Both the position numbers and the translations under genes were made by a program. Shown here one piece after another: positions 1-8,953 of a stretch of DNA of 64,000 nt. The notes beneath the pieces were generated by a model. It saw nothing but the letters and a program-made list of their open reading frames with translations, was not told where the DNA came from and did no database searches. Each line of letters starts with the position of its first letter. Within the stretch, counting starts at the first letter, position 1. Location: NCBI RefSeq assembly GCF_000619905.2, contig NZ_CP012371.1:620001-684000 (forward strand), in the 5' to 3' direction. The stretch is from Nitrosospira briensis C-128 (GTDB lineage: Bacteria > Pseudomonadota > Gammaproteobacteria > Burkholderiales > Nitrosomonadaceae).

Positions 1-56
1 CAGCGCCCGCTTCAGCAGGACCATTCTCAATAATCCGGCACACGCATATTTCATAT

Positions 57-548
57 CTAATGCGTTATTTTTTGTGTTTCTTCCGCCTTTTCCACCTTCT
101 CTGCCGTTACCGAGTTCTGCTCGGCCTGCTGTTTACCCTGATAGTAAAGCGCTTCAAAATTGACAGGGCTTAGAATCACGGCGTGAAATCCGGCACGGGT
201 AACAATGTCGGAAACCACTTCACGCAAGTAAGGGAAAAGAATATTAGGACACGCGATGCCCAGCACGGCATCCATTTCACCTTCGGGCACATGGCGAATC
301 TGAAAAATGCCCGCTTGCTGCACCTCCACCAGAAACATCGTTTTCTCCTTGACTTTCGCGGTGGCGGTTATCGTCAGCAATACTTCATACATACCTTCAT
401 CGATGCGCTCACTCTTGGTATGCAATTGAATGTTGACCTCGGGCGTTTCGCGATCAAGAAAAATCCGTGGCGCGTTAGGTATCTCGAGGGACAAGTCCCT
501 GACGTAGATTTTTTCAATGCTGAAAACCGGTTGCTGCGGGTCGCTCAT
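57..548 (-). CDS. secB: Protein-export chaperone SecB
   Basis: A 163-residue cytoplasmic export chaperone that keeps preproteins unfolded and delivers them to SecA. The whole length matches SecB: an N-terminal FSIEKIYVRDLSLE strand, the central region with the GIFQIRHVPEGEMD segment, and the LFPYLREVVSDIVTRAGF segment followed by a variable polar tail. SecB is usually 150-170 residues. It lies downstream of grxC and a rhodanese-like gene on the same strand, a common proteobacterial order in which gpsA usually follows; that position is outside the window. The 246 bases before it hold no recognisable gene. The identification is firm. Confidence 0.96.
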   Translation of the reverse strand: MSDPQQPVFSIEKIYVRDLSLEIPNAPRIFLDRETPEVNIQLHTKSERIDEGMYEVLLTITATAKVKEKTMFLVEVQQAGIFQIRHVPEGEMDAVLGIACPNILFPYLREVVSDIVTRAGFHAVILSPVNFEALYYQGKQQAEQNSVTAEKVEKAEETQKITH

Positions 549-794
549 ATGGGGTCCATGGGATAATCAAAAGGATAATCAAAAAAGATAATCGAAAATA
601 TCTGTTAGCGTAAGGCATGCTCGCTGCAGGGATACAGATTCAAGAACCTCGAGCAGGCCTCAGCTTCAACCGCGCGTGACAGAAATTTGCCTCGGCCGAG
701 AATCCCGCCAGAATGCGTTCCGCCCAATTTGAACCGAGGCTTGGACGCTCACTTTACCAAGGCTCAGTTCACTTTGTTTTTTCTATCGCGCCGC

Positions 795-1052
795 TCAGGC
801 TGCAAGAAGCTTTACCAACCCATCAGTGCGGTCAAGCTTCGCGAGGTCATCGTATCCGCCTACATGAGTGTCGCCTATGTAAATTTGCGGGACGGTACGG
901 CGTCCCGTTTTTTCCATCATCTCGGCACGCCGTGCAGGGTCCTGATCGATACGAATTTTTTCTATTTCCGTCACCCCTCGGGCACGCAACATTCGCTCCG
1001 CCATTATGCAGTACGGGCAAAAAGCCGTGGAATACATGACTACCCTCGTCAT
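795..1052 (-). CDS. grxC: Glutaredoxin 3
   Basis: An 85-residue single-domain glutaredoxin, a glutathione-dependent thiol-disulfide reductase of the cytoplasm. The redox motif CPYC is at residues 12-15. The cis-proline segment TVPQIYIGDTHVGGYDDL, which binds glutathione, is in the second half. Length and motif order match GrxC. It begins 10 bases after the rhodanese-like gene and is followed by secB, so the three genes probably form one transcription unit. Confidence 0.94.
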   Translation of the reverse strand: MTRVVMYSTAFCPYCIMAERMLRARGVTEIEKIRIDQDPARRAEMMEKTGRRTVPQIYIGDTHVGGYDDLAKLDRTDGLVKLLAA

Positions 1053-1062
1053 TAGCCCCCCT

Positions 1063-1479
1063 TTATTTTTTTACTACCGGTAAGTTTGCCTGCCGCCATG
1101 CATCGATGCCGCCCGTAAGGTTATATACGTGCGTAAAACCATTACTGCGCAAGATAGAACGAGATTTGCCCGACGAATTCGTCCCGGTGCGATGTATTAA
1201 TACAATCGGCTTGTCCTTGAATTTCTCAAGCTCCGAGAGGCGCTGCTCAAGTTTATCCGAAGGAATATGCTTTGAATTGGGTAAATGGCCCGCTTCGTAT
1301 TCACTACCTTCGCGCACGTCCAACGCCAACCCTTCCTTGTAATTGATCATTTGAACCGCTACCAGCGTGTCCACCTCGCCGCCGGAGCGGCGCGTCAGCA
1401 TCGGCCACAACAGCATGCCGCCACTTGCGAGAGCAGCCACGATAAGCGCAATATTGTTTTGCAAGAATGACACGTCCAT
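1063..1479 (-). CDS. Membrane-anchored rhodanese-like protein lacking the catalytic cysteine
   Basis: A 138-residue protein with an N-terminal membrane segment (about residues 9-26) and a single rhodanese fold. It matches the YibN-type protein usually encoded next to grxC and secB. The fold landmarks are clear: LDVREGSEYEAGHLPNSKHI and the C-terminal GFTHVYNLTGGIDAWR. The active-site loop, however, reads VLIHRTGTNSSGKS. Where active rhodaneses carry a cysteine there is a histidine, and the DNA at about 1180-1195 reads CAT CGC ACC. Sulfur transfer by the usual persulfide mechanism is therefore unlikely; a binding or regulatory role is inferred. Confidence 0.85.
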   Translation of the reverse strand: MDVSFLQNNIALIVAALASGGMLLWPMLTRRSGGEVDTLVAVQMINYKEGLALDVREGSEYEAGHLPNSKHIPSDKLEQRLSELEKFKDKPIVLIHRTGTNSSGKSRSILRSNGFTHVYNLTGGIDAWRQANLPVVKK

Positions 1480-1789
1480 ACTCCTTGATATACTTGACCG
1501 TGGATTTTATCAGAGACGGGAACATTGAGGAATTCTCTTGTTCCGCGAATAAAGAAGTGTGCGTACCCATGACTGCTCGGCGCAGAGGCCGGCAGGACGA
1601 TCAAGGTATGGCGCCATGCATTGGTAAATTGGTGCGGGGTGGCAGTTTATCTCGTCCTGGAAAACCACTGGCGCTCAAGGTATTCAGGTTGAACCCCTCT
1701 CCCATGCTGCGGCCGTGCCCGAAATACATTAAAATACTATAGCATTTCAAACCGCTTTGCGGAAAATCTCATCCTTTCTATAAACAAAT
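1480..1789. other. Divergent intergenic region between the rhodanese-like gene and gpmA
   Basis: About 310 bases separate two divergent genes, so promoters for both directions must lie here. The AT-rich stretch at about 1725-1745 just before gpmA is the likeliest -10 area for that gene, but I could not fix a convincing -35 partner. Small open frames in this stretch resemble no known protein. Confidence 0.4.
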
Positions 1790-2539
1790 ATGAAAAAACT
1801 CATTCTCCTGCGGCATGGAGAAAGCACGTGGAATAAAGAGAACCGGTTCACTGGCTGGACCGATGTGGACCTGTCTCCAAAAGGTGTGGAAGAAGCCCAA
1901 AATTCCGGACGCTTGTTGCGGGAGGGCGGATTTGCGTTCGATATTGCGTATACTTCAGTATTGAAGCGTTCGATTCGCACCTTATGGATCGTGCTGGACG
2001 AACTGGATCAGATGTGGATTCCCGTTAACTTGACGTGGCGATTGAACGAGCGTCATTACGGTGCACTGCAAGGCTTGAACAAGCTTGAGACGGCGCTCAA
2101 GTATGGCGAGGAGCAGGTTCAGATCTGGCGGCGCAGCTACAACGTCCGGCCACCTGCGCTCACCCCGGAGGATGAACGCTACCCCGGCTTCGATCCCCGC
2201 TATCGTAATTTGGAGAGAGAAGACATTCCGCTGACAGAATGCCTGCAGGATACCGTCGCAAGGTTTCTCCCCTACTGGAACGAAACCATCGCACCCCGGG
2301 TCCAGTCCGGTCAGCGCATACTCATCGCCGCTCATGGCAATTCGCTACGGGCGCTGGTCATGTATCTCGACAATCTTTCCGAGCAGGATGTCATGGAACT
2401 CAACATCCCTACCGGCGTTCCGCTTGTGTACGAGCTTGAGGAAGATCTGAAACCTATCCGAAGCTACTATCTCGGCGATCAAGCAGCGATCGAACAAGCG
2501 ATGCAGGTTGTAGCAAATCAGGGGAAAATATCACCTTAG
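1790..2539 (+). CDS. gpmA: 2,3-bisphosphoglycerate-dependent phosphoglycerate mutase
   Basis: A 249-residue glycolytic/gluconeogenic enzyme interconverting 3- and 2-phosphoglycerate. The phosphohistidine motif [10 protein letters not shown] is at residues 6-15. [21 protein letters not shown] and the second catalytic histidine in [11 protein letters not shown] follow in the order expected of the cofactor-dependent family, whose members are close to 250 residues. It leads a plus-strand run with envC and ctpA, a conserved arrangement in betaproteobacteria. In an autotroph it links Calvin-cycle 3-phosphoglycerate to phosphoenolpyruvate. Confidence 0.97.
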   Translation: MKKLILLRHGESTWNKENRFTGWTDVDLSPKGVEEAQNSGRLLREGGFAFDIAYTSVLKRSIRTLWIVLDELDQMWIPVNLTWRLNERHYGALQGLNKLETALKYGEEQVQIWRRSYNVRPPALTPEDERYPGFDPRYRNLEREDIPLTECLQDTVARFLPYWNETIAPRVQSGQRILIAAHGNSLRALVMYLDNLSEQDVMELNIPTGVPLVYELEEDLKPIRSYYLGDQAAIEQAMQVVANQGKISP

Positions 2540-2628
2540 CCATGAGTTCTACTCATCCATTTCATTTGTACGTACGATAGTATTCATCGTAGCTTGACAG
2601 TTTCCCAAGGTAAATCTGTATCGCTCCC

Positions 2629-3891
2629 GTGGCGTATGGTTTCTTCGGTAAGATACGTTTGAAAATTTCATTCCTGCGCGGCATCAATATATGGTTGAGT
2701 GTGATTTGCAAGCTGATTCTGGCTGGGGCACTGATACTGCCGCATTCGCTCCATGCAGCTCCCAGAGTCGAAAAGGAAGAGCTGAAGCAACTGCGCAGTC
2801 GCATTGAAAGCTTACAGGAAGAACTGGCGGATACGGAGGAGTCGAAATCAGGTGCGGCTGGTGCACTGCGTGAAGCGGAGCAGGCAATCAGCGCCGCCAA
2901 TCGCAAGTTGATGACGCTTGCGCGGGAGCAACATGAAGCCAATGGAAAACTAAGCCAATTAAAAGCACAGTCCGGGCTGGTCGCGGGGGATATCCAGGCG
3001 CAACAGTTGCAATTGGGCAAATTGCTTTATCGGCAGTATCTGGATGGGGGTAGTAAAAAAGAGTATCTGGGCCTCTTGCTCAATCAGCACGACCCTAATG
3101 AAATTGCCCGTGATCTGCATTACTACGGCTATCTCTCCCGCGCACGCATGGAGGAAATAGATGCGCTCCGCGCAAATCTCCAACGGCTTGATGTGCTCGC
3201 CAGCCAAAGCCGCGAAAAAACCGTGGAAATAACCGCGATCCAGGCTAAGCAGGCCGAGCATAAAAAACACCTTGAGAAAAAAAAAGCCGAGCGCGCAGAA
3301 CTGCTCGCACAGATTTCTCTTCAGGCCGATCAGCAGCGGCTTGAAATCAGCAAGCTCAAGCGCGACGAAGATCGCCTCGCCCGTCTGGTAGACAAAATCG
3401 CTAAAATGCTCGCGCGAAAAAAACAGAGCTCCCCGCGCGGTTCCGGTTCCCTTAGCAACGAAAGATTACCCGACGCTTCTACACACGGAAGCCCGTTCTC
3501 GTCGTTGAAAGGCCGCTTAAGTTTGCCGGTACGCGGGGAACTTGCGAACCGCTTCGGTAGTCCACGTGCTGATGGGGGTATTACGTGGAAAGGATTATTC
3601 ATCCGTTCGGCGATGGGTGGAGAGGTGAAAGCCATTGCCGGTGGGCGCGTCGTATTTGCCGACTGGCTGAGAGGATTCGGCAATCTGATGATTGTAGATC
3701 ACGGCAGCAGCTACATGAGCCTCTACGGCAATAACGAAACCGTGCATAAAAAGGTAGGGGATTCCGTTCGCGGAGGAGATACGATCGCTACGGTGGGAAA
3801 CAGCGGTGGTAACCCCGAATCCGGTTTATACTTTGAATTACGCCATCAAGGCAAACCGTTTGACCCTTTGAACTGGGTCAGAATAAAATGA
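2629..3891 (+). CDS. envC: EnvC-type murein hydrolase activator (degenerate LytM/M23 domain)
   Basis: A 420-residue exported protein. A hydrophobic signal segment (residues 22-44) is followed by a long Lys/Glu/Gln-rich coiled coil (about 48-265) and a C-terminal LytM/M23 domain (about 295-420). The zinc-binding residues of an active M23 peptidase are missing: the first motif reads TWKGLFI and the second reads LYFELRHQG. This matches EnvC, which activates periplasmic amidases at the division septum instead of cutting peptidoglycan itself. It sits between gpmA and ctpA, as in many proteobacteria. The start is the first ATG of the frame; a slightly later start is possible. Confidence 0.88.
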   Translation: MAYGFFGKIRLKISFLRGINIWLSVICKLILAGALILPHSLHAAPRVEKEELKQLRSRIESLQEELADTEESKSGAAGALREAEQAISAANRKLMTLAREQHEANGKLSQLKAQSGLVAGDIQAQQLQLGKLLYRQYLDGGSKKEYLGLLLNQHDPNEIARDLHYYGYLSRARMEEIDALRANLQRLDVLASQSREKTVEITAIQAKQAEHKKHLEKKKAERAELLAQISLQADQQRLEISKLKRDEDRLARLVDKIAKMLARKKQSSPRGSGSLSNERLPDASTHGSPFSSLKGRLSLPVRGELANRFGSPRADGGITWKGLFIRSAMGGEVKAIAGGRVVFADWLRGFGNLMIVDHGSSYMSLYGNNETVHKKVGDSVRGGDTIATVGNSGGNPESGLYFELRHQGKPFDPLNWVRIK

Positions 3892-3928
3892 GTGACGACA
3901 CTGCGTGGACAAATCTGGAGAATGTTTA

Positions 3929-5371
3929 ATGGGTAACAAGATGCGGCACTTTGGCTTGATCATCTTTGGCGTGATCACCGGCGTGATGCTGAGCCTCAAT
4001 TTTTCTGCCAATGCCGACAAGGAAACCCAGGGGGTGCTGCATCCTCTTCCAATCGAAGAGCTCCGCGCATTCACTGAAGTATTCGGTCGCATCAAGAGTG
4101 ATTACGTCGAGCCGGTAGAAGACAGGAAACTTATCACGGAGGCGATCAACGGAATGCTGACCGGCCTGGATCCGCATTCAGCCTATCTGGATATGGATGC
4201 CTTCAAGGAACTGCAAATCGGTACGCAGGGTGAGTTTGGCGGACTGGGCATCGAAGTCAGCATGGAAGACGGATTCGTCAAGGTCATTTCGCCAATCGAA
4301 GACACGCCGGCGTTTCGGGCAGGCATCAAACCGGGTGACCTCATCATCAAGCTGGACGATACCGCAGTCAAAGGCCTCTCGCTTACCGATGCCATCAAGC
4401 GTATGCGGGGCAAACCCAACACCTCGATAACCCTCACCGTATTACGGAAGGGCGAGACCAAACCGATGGTGTTCACGCTGGTACGGGCAGTCATCAAGAT
4501 ACAGAGCGTCAAGTCGAAACTGATTGAACCGGGTTATGCATACATACGCATCACGCAATTTCAGGAACAAACGGGCGAAAACCTGACCAAGGCCATCGAT
4601 AAATTGTTCAAGGAGAGTACTGTGCCGATGAAGGGGCTGGTACTGGACCTGCGCAACGATCCCGGGGGGCTGCTGAACGGCGCCGTAGCGGTGTCTGCCG
4701 CCTTCCTGCCGGCCAATTCGCTGGTGGTGTATACCGATGGCCGTACTGAAGATGCCAAGATGAAGCTCAAAGCCAGCCCCGAATTCTACCTGCGTGATAC
4801 AAAAAGCGACTATCTGAAGCGGCTGCCGGCAGCGATCAAGACGGTGCCAATGATTACCCTGGTAAATGGCGGCTCGGCCTCTGCTTCGGAGATTGTCGCG
4901 GGTGCGCTTCAGGATCACAAACGGTCCGTCGTGATGGGTACGCAAACATTCGGAAAAGGGTCGGTGCAAACCATCCTGCCGTTGGGTAACAACACAGCCA
5001 TAAAGCTCACTACTGCGCGCTACTACACGCCTAATGGACAATCTATCCAGGCCAAGGGGATTACACCCGATATCCTCGACGAATCCGCGAAAGATGAATT
5101 TGAACGTTTGCGCGAAGCCGACCTGGACCGCCACCTGTCCAACGGAAGGCCACAAGAGGCCAAACCTGCGACAGAAGCGATAAAGGTAGCGCCCAAGCCC
5201 GAGGCCAAGATAATCAAACCGGAGAACGGGGAGGACAAAAACAAGAAGCAGGAGCCTCCAGCGGAATTTGGCTCAAGCGGTGACTTATTGCTGACCCAGG
5301 CGATGAATTATTTTAAAGATAGCACGGCGAATAAGACAGCGAACAAGGACGCGGCAAAAGTAACGAATTGA
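3929..5371 (+). CDS. ctpA: Carboxy-terminal processing protease, S41 family
   Basis: A periplasmic serine protease of about 480 residues. A signal/anchor segment at the N-terminus is followed by a PDZ domain (GGLGIEVSMEDGFVKV, then AFRAGIKPGD) and the S41 catalytic domain with Ser in GGSASASEI and Lys in TFGKGSVQ, the Ser-Lys dyad. The C-terminal 80 residues are a Lys/Glu/Pro-rich tail. I chose ATG 3929 because GGAG lies 8 bases upstream; an in-frame GTG at 3905 would add eight non-hydrophobic residues before the signal. It follows envC by 37 bases, probably in the same operon. Confidence 0.93.
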   Translation: MGNKMRHFGLIIFGVITGVMLSLNFSANADKETQGVLHPLPIEELRAFTEVFGRIKSDYVEPVEDRKLITEAINGMLTGLDPHSAYLDMDAFKELQIGTQGEFGGLGIEVSMEDGFVKVISPIEDTPAFRAGIKPGDLIIKLDDTAVKGLSLTDAIKRMRGKPNTSITLTVLRKGETKPMVFTLVRAVIKIQSVKSKLIEPGYAYIRITQFQEQTGENLTKAIDKLFKESTVPMKGLVLDLRNDPGGLLNGAVAVSAAFLPANSLVVYTDGRTEDAKMKLKASPEFYLRDTKSDYLKRLPAAIKTVPMITLVNGGSASASEIVAGALQDHKRSVVMGTQTFGKGSVQTILPLGNNTAIKLTTARYYTPNGQSIQAKGITPDILDESAKDEFERLREADLDRHLSNGRPQEAKPATEAIKVAPKPEAKIIKPENGEDKNKKQEPPAEFGSSGDLLLTQAMNYFKDSTANKTANKDAAKVTN

Positions 5372-5814
5372 TTATCAGTTCCGGTGGCTGCAGAAAACGG
5401 AGGAGTTAGGGAATCTGCGCAATTCCTCCGTAGCTCCGCAGATCAAGTTACCGGTAAATTGCAGACTTGTTCAGGTTATGTAGAGCAGGACGGCTGTGGA
5501 GTTATTATTCGGCGCAATGCGCTTTGCTTATTGCGCCCTACAGCATTAGACGCTCGTACCACATAAGCGATAGATGCCGGTCAATGCAAATCACCCGCGT
5601 GCTTACACTGAGCTGTAACAGTAGGGCGTCAATAAGCAAAGCGCATTGCGCCGTATGATTATTGCATTTACAGTATCCCCATCGGCATCTCCAGCAATCC
5701 CATCGCCATACTGGGGCAGGTGATGGGATCACTGTCCTATAAACCGTTTTGCCGCGCCTCTGCCGGCAACAACGGATCCTGGCCAGCGTCTAAACACTCG
5801 CGCCGCTCCGAATA
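5372..5814. other. Intergenic region ctpA-moeB carrying an inverted repeat
   Basis: This 443-base gap has no convincing gene. Its main content is the hairpin-type repeat at about 5511-5652, listed separately. The final 150 bases before moeB contain no clear promoter. Confidence 0.5.
5511..5652. repeat. Inverted repeat, small mobile-repeat-like element
   Basis: The left arm at 5511-5541 begins GGCGCAATGCGCTTTGCTTA. The right arm at 5621-5652 is its reverse complement with one extra base (GCGTC against GCGC). The arms enclose about 80 bases of unrelated sequence. Partial pairing continues outside the arms (GTTATTATTC on the left, GTATGATTATTGC on the right). The arm sequence resembles short dispersed repeats of many proteobacterial genomes, so a REP/MITE-like origin is inferred. 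Confidence 0.7.
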
Positions 5815-6579
5815 ATGAATGACAATCAACTGCTGCGCTACAGCCGCCACATTCTATTGCCGCAAATTGGCATACAAGGGCAGGAAGCTTTAATTCGGTC
5901 ACATGTGCTTATTATCGGTGCAGGCGGGCTGGGTTCACCTGCGGCGATGTACCTCGCTGCAAGTGGTGTCGGCAAACTTACCATTTGCGACAATGACGAA
6001 GTCGACCTGACCAATCTCCAGCGCCAAATCATTCACAGCACTGGTCGGATCGGCACGACCAAGACAAATTCCGCCAAAAAGACACTGGCCGGAATCAATC
6101 CCGAAGTCAATGTGATTACGCTGAACGAGCGCATGGATGAAGAAAAACTGTTGAGAGTCGTTGCGAATGCCGATGTCGTGGTAGATGCGAGCGACAATTT
6201 TTCCACCCGGCTCGCCATCAACCAAGCCTGTATCATTCGTAAAAAACCGCTTGTATCGGGTGCGGCAGTGCGCTTCGATGGACAAGTCGCCGTATTCGAC
6301 CTAAGTCAGGGGCACAGCCCCTGTTATCAATGTCTGTTTCCCGGAACCGGCGAAAACGAGGATATGCGTTGCGCCATTATGGGTGTGTTTGCGCCACTGG
6401 TAGGTATTATTGGTTGTGTGCAAGCAGCGGAAACGCTAAAAATCCTGCTGAATATCGGCGAAACGCTGAATGGTCGTTTGTTGCGTCTCGATGGTTTGAC
6501 GATGGAATGGCGTTCAGTCAAACTGAATAAGGACCCGGCATGCACGGCATGCGGTACGGATGAGCCAGTTATGATCTAA
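5815..6579 (+). CDS. moeB: Molybdopterin-synthase adenylyltransferase (MoeB/ThiF/HesA family)
   Basis: A 254-residue E1-like adenylating enzyme that activates the C-terminal glycine of a small sulfur-carrier protein (MoaD or ThiS). The nucleotide-binding loop GAGGLGSPAAMYLAASG is at about residues 34-50, followed by DNDEVDLTNLQRQIIH and VDASDNFSTR. Four zinc-ligand cysteines appear as CYQC and CTAC. There is no C-terminal rhodanese domain, so this is the short bacterial form. MoeB and ThiF are hard to separate by sequence, and no molybdenum or thiamine genes are adjacent, so the exact carrier is uncertain. Confidence 0.88.
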   Translation: MNDNQLLRYSRHILLPQIGIQGQEALIRSHVLIIGAGGLGSPAAMYLAASGVGKLTICDNDEVDLTNLQRQIIHSTGRIGTTKTNSAKKTLAGINPEVNVITLNERMDEEKLLRVVANADVVVDASDNFSTRLAINQACIIRKKPLVSGAAVRFDGQVAVFDLSQGHSPCYQCLFPGTGENEDMRCAIMGVFAPLVGIIGCVQAAETLKILLNIGETLNGRLLRLDGLTMEWRSVKLNKDPACTACGTDEPVMI

Positions 6580-7004
6580 TAGGCAGGCAATTGAGCGGCA
6601 CCGTCGGATAAACAGATAAGTCTCCACCGAGCGCTGGCCTGCATCGGGCCACCCCTATCTCAGACTCCTATGTGAGGAAAACCATATTTATATTTTCCCT
6701 TGGGCTTCAAAGACTGCTGTTTCCCCCGTTCGCCTGTGCCACATCATAGTGGTGATGCCTTCGCACTGAGCTCCGCTTGCCGGCAGTAGTATTCCGCTTG
6801 CAGCCTTCCTCTCCATCCCGCTGTGAACACGGTGGTTGGTACGGCAACGTACTGACGCCCTTACCAATGATGCTTAACATTTTCTAAACATAAGCCTGCC
6901 GGGGCTGTCGTGGCTAAAGCAACTTTGGAGTCACAAGAAAAATTTGTTATCGCCGCATAAAAACAGCATGCATACGAAAGTATTTTCCATCATATACCGG
7001 TATC
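6580..7004. other. Intergenic region with no recognised gene
   Basis: Together with the integrase remnant that follows, this forms a 740-base gap between moeB and the TPR-like gene. I see no intact reading frame, tRNA or clear repeat in it. It may be decayed accessory DNA. Confidence 0.4.
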
Positions 7005-7310
7005 TATCATTCCTGCTGCCATTGGGGGAACGTGCCGGCTCTGGGCATGGGAACATGGAACTTTGGGAGAACCCGGCCAACCGTGCCCGCAGATGCGCCA
7101 CCGCACGGCGCGTCTTGCTGTAATTCTTCACTTTGAGTTTGGCCAACTCCGCTCGTCTGATTCGATGAAAGAGCAGAATGGAGAGAATCGCCCGGTCGCG
7201 CTGGAGAGATTACATACGGGACCAAGAGTCGAAGGCCCTGGCCAGCGACCGTTCATAGATAATGAGATAACGGATCGCCTGAAACCAGGCAATCCCATCT
7301 TGGGAGAAAG
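7005..7310 (-). pseudogene. Remnant of a tyrosine recombinase/integrase
   Basis: Read on the minus strand, about 7190 down to 7075 encodes RDRAILSILLFHRIRRAELA followed by KLKVKNYSKTRRAVAHLRA. This is the box I region of phage-integrase/XerCD-like recombinases, including the conserved Arg in the R-R-A/E-E-L motif. Further on the match moves to another frame (VLPKFHVPMPRAGTF), consistent with a frameshift, and a stop (TAA) occurs just before the RDR segment. WFQAIRYLIIY upstream may be more of the same protein. The C-terminal His-x-x-Arg and Tyr boxes are not found, so the gene is broken. Boundaries are approximate. Confidence 0.6.
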
Positions 7311-7319
7311 TCTGTACAG

Positions 7320-8936
7320 TTACCTTCCGAGTATACGCTTAGCCTCGACTATCTCGGGGCGCGGGCTGCCAGCGTGCTCGGTCAATTTAAGCAGCTGCTC
7401 CGAGTAGTGAATTGCCTTCTGCTCATTGCCCGCTCGCTTTGCATTTTGAGCTGCTCCCGCGATCGCGCGATATCGATTGGACTGTTGCTCAAGAACTTTT
7501 TCGAATTCAGCGAGAGCATCAGCCGGTTTCTGGTCACGTTCAAGTATCGTTGCCAACATCTCTCGCGCCGGAACGATTGGCCCAGGCGTGACGACGTTCT
7601 TTGCGCTTGCATCTTCACGCTCTGCCGCTCGGCGCAGTATTGCGGTACCCTCATCGCGTTTGCCTTCCGCAAAGGCCGCCAGTCCACGTATTACCTCGAC
7701 CTGGATGTCGATCTGATCGGCCCAGTAGTTTAATTTAATAGCCGCCGCCGCATCGCGAAGTTCGGTCAACCGCTTCGCCTCGAATTTTGCCTTAGCCGGC
7801 TCTCCACTCATCGCTGAACCAATACCGCGGGCGAAAGCGTTGACCGCTTCAGCCTGTGGATACTTTTTCCATGGGTAGGTATCCCGGGCATACAACCGCA
7901 AATTCGCTGCCTCCTGCCAGGCTCCGCGTTCAAGTGCGATCCTTGCGGGGATAGCAGCGTACGGATACGCGACCCCAAGCATGTCAATCCCATGTCTCGC
8001 TTGCTCTTGCTCCATGACTTTTCGCGCCGCGAGATCCTGACCTAACTGCAGATGGGCATATACCATGTAGTCGGATGCATGATGCCCGTCGTGGGTAATC
8101 GAGTCATCCGCCGTCGCGGCCGCACGACGGTTTGTATCAATCGACTCTTGCCAGAAGCCTGTGAGGGTGAAGATGTGCGATGGCATGTGCAAGGCGTGAG
8201 GCGCGTCCGGAGCGATTTTCGCGTACTTCTTCGCAGCGTCGATCCCACGCTTGGCCAACGGTGGATAGTCATAACTGTGAATAAGATAGTGCGCCACTCC
8301 AGGATGGTTTGGCTCCCGGGCAAAGATCGGCTCGAGTAACTTGGCGGCGTGCAATTGATTGCTATAGGTCTTGTCAGTGGGATCAAAGTTCCTCGAGAGA
8401 ATAAGCGCATACAATACGGTTGCCTCACTGTCGTCGGCATTTCGTTGTGCCAGCTGCGCCATCGCTTTTTCGAAGGCATCAGCCCTTTCACGATAGTTGG
8501 CGTTGTTCAGGCCTTTATAGAATATTTCGAGTGCATCGACATAGTCACGCTCTCGCTGAGTCTTGAGCCCGGACTTACGCGCGGCATCGAGTAATATCGG
8601 CCCCTCAGTCATTGCTTTTTCTGACAAGGTGACTGGCCAGGCAAACGGGTTATCGAGAATCGCTAGAGCTTTTACCCAATGAGCCATACCACAAGTGGGG
8701 TCGGCCTTGAGTACGTCGTCAGCCGTTGCAATGGCACGTTGCCACTGAAAAGAGTGGTAGTACGCTATTGCCATATTAAACCTGGCTTGTGCCGTAGCGT
8801 TACACTCCACTTTGAAGTGTACATCGCCAATCATGGGTTTATGTGAACCCTCGGCATCCGCTCTTGCGACTTGAGTCAATGCCAGTGCCAAGAGCGTCGA
8901 TACTAATACCGTAGTGCTTCTCCTCATGAAATTCAT
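7320..8936 (-). CDS. Exported TPR-like helical-repeat protein
   Basis: A 538-residue protein with a Sec signal peptide (MNFMRRSTTVLVSTLLALA, cleavage near QVARA). Helical pairs resemble tetratricopeptide repeats: ARFNMAIAYYHSFQWQRAIATADDVLKADP near the N-terminus, and PADALAEFEKVLEQQ and GNEQKAIHYSEQLLKL near the C-terminus. The middle has conserved-looking HSYDYPPLAKRGID and HALHMPSHIF segments typical of a family of uncharacterised secreted proteins. I chose the ATG at 8936 because GGAGG lies just upstream; an ATG at 8957 overlapping the previous stop is the alternative. Function unknown; a protein-interaction scaffold in the periplasm is inferred. Confidence 0.75.
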   Translation of the reverse strand: MNFMRRSTTVLVSTLLALALTQVARADAEGSHKPMIGDVHFKVECNATAQARFNMAIAYYHSFQWQRAIATADDVLKADPTCGMAHWVKALAILDNPFAWPVTLSEKAMTEGPILLDAARKSGLKTQRERDYVDALEIFYKGLNNANYRERADAFEKAMAQLAQRNADDSEATVLYALILSRNFDPTDKTYSNQLHAAKLLEPIFAREPNHPGVAHYLIHSYDYPPLAKRGIDAAKKYAKIAPDAPHALHMPSHIFTLTGFWQESIDTNRRAAATADDSITHDGHHASDYMVYAHLQLGQDLAARKVMEQEQARHGIDMLGVAYPYAAIPARIALERGAWQEAANLRLYARDTYPWKKYPQAEAVNAFARGIGSAMSGEPAKAKFEAKRLTELRDAAAAIKLNYWADQIDIQVEVIRGLAAFAEGKRDEGTAILRRAAEREDASAKNVVTPGPIVPAREMLATILERDQKPADALAEFEKVLEQQSNRYRAIAGAAQNAKRAGNEQKAIHYSEQLLKLTEHAGSPRPEIVEAKRILGR

Positions 8937-8953
8937 TCTAGCCTCCTTGGGTG

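Noticed and set aside
2629..3891. Active M23 endopeptidase
   Set aside because: The zinc-binding His/Asp and HxH residues are replaced, which matches EnvC-type activators and not active enzymes; this is normal for the family and not a novelty.
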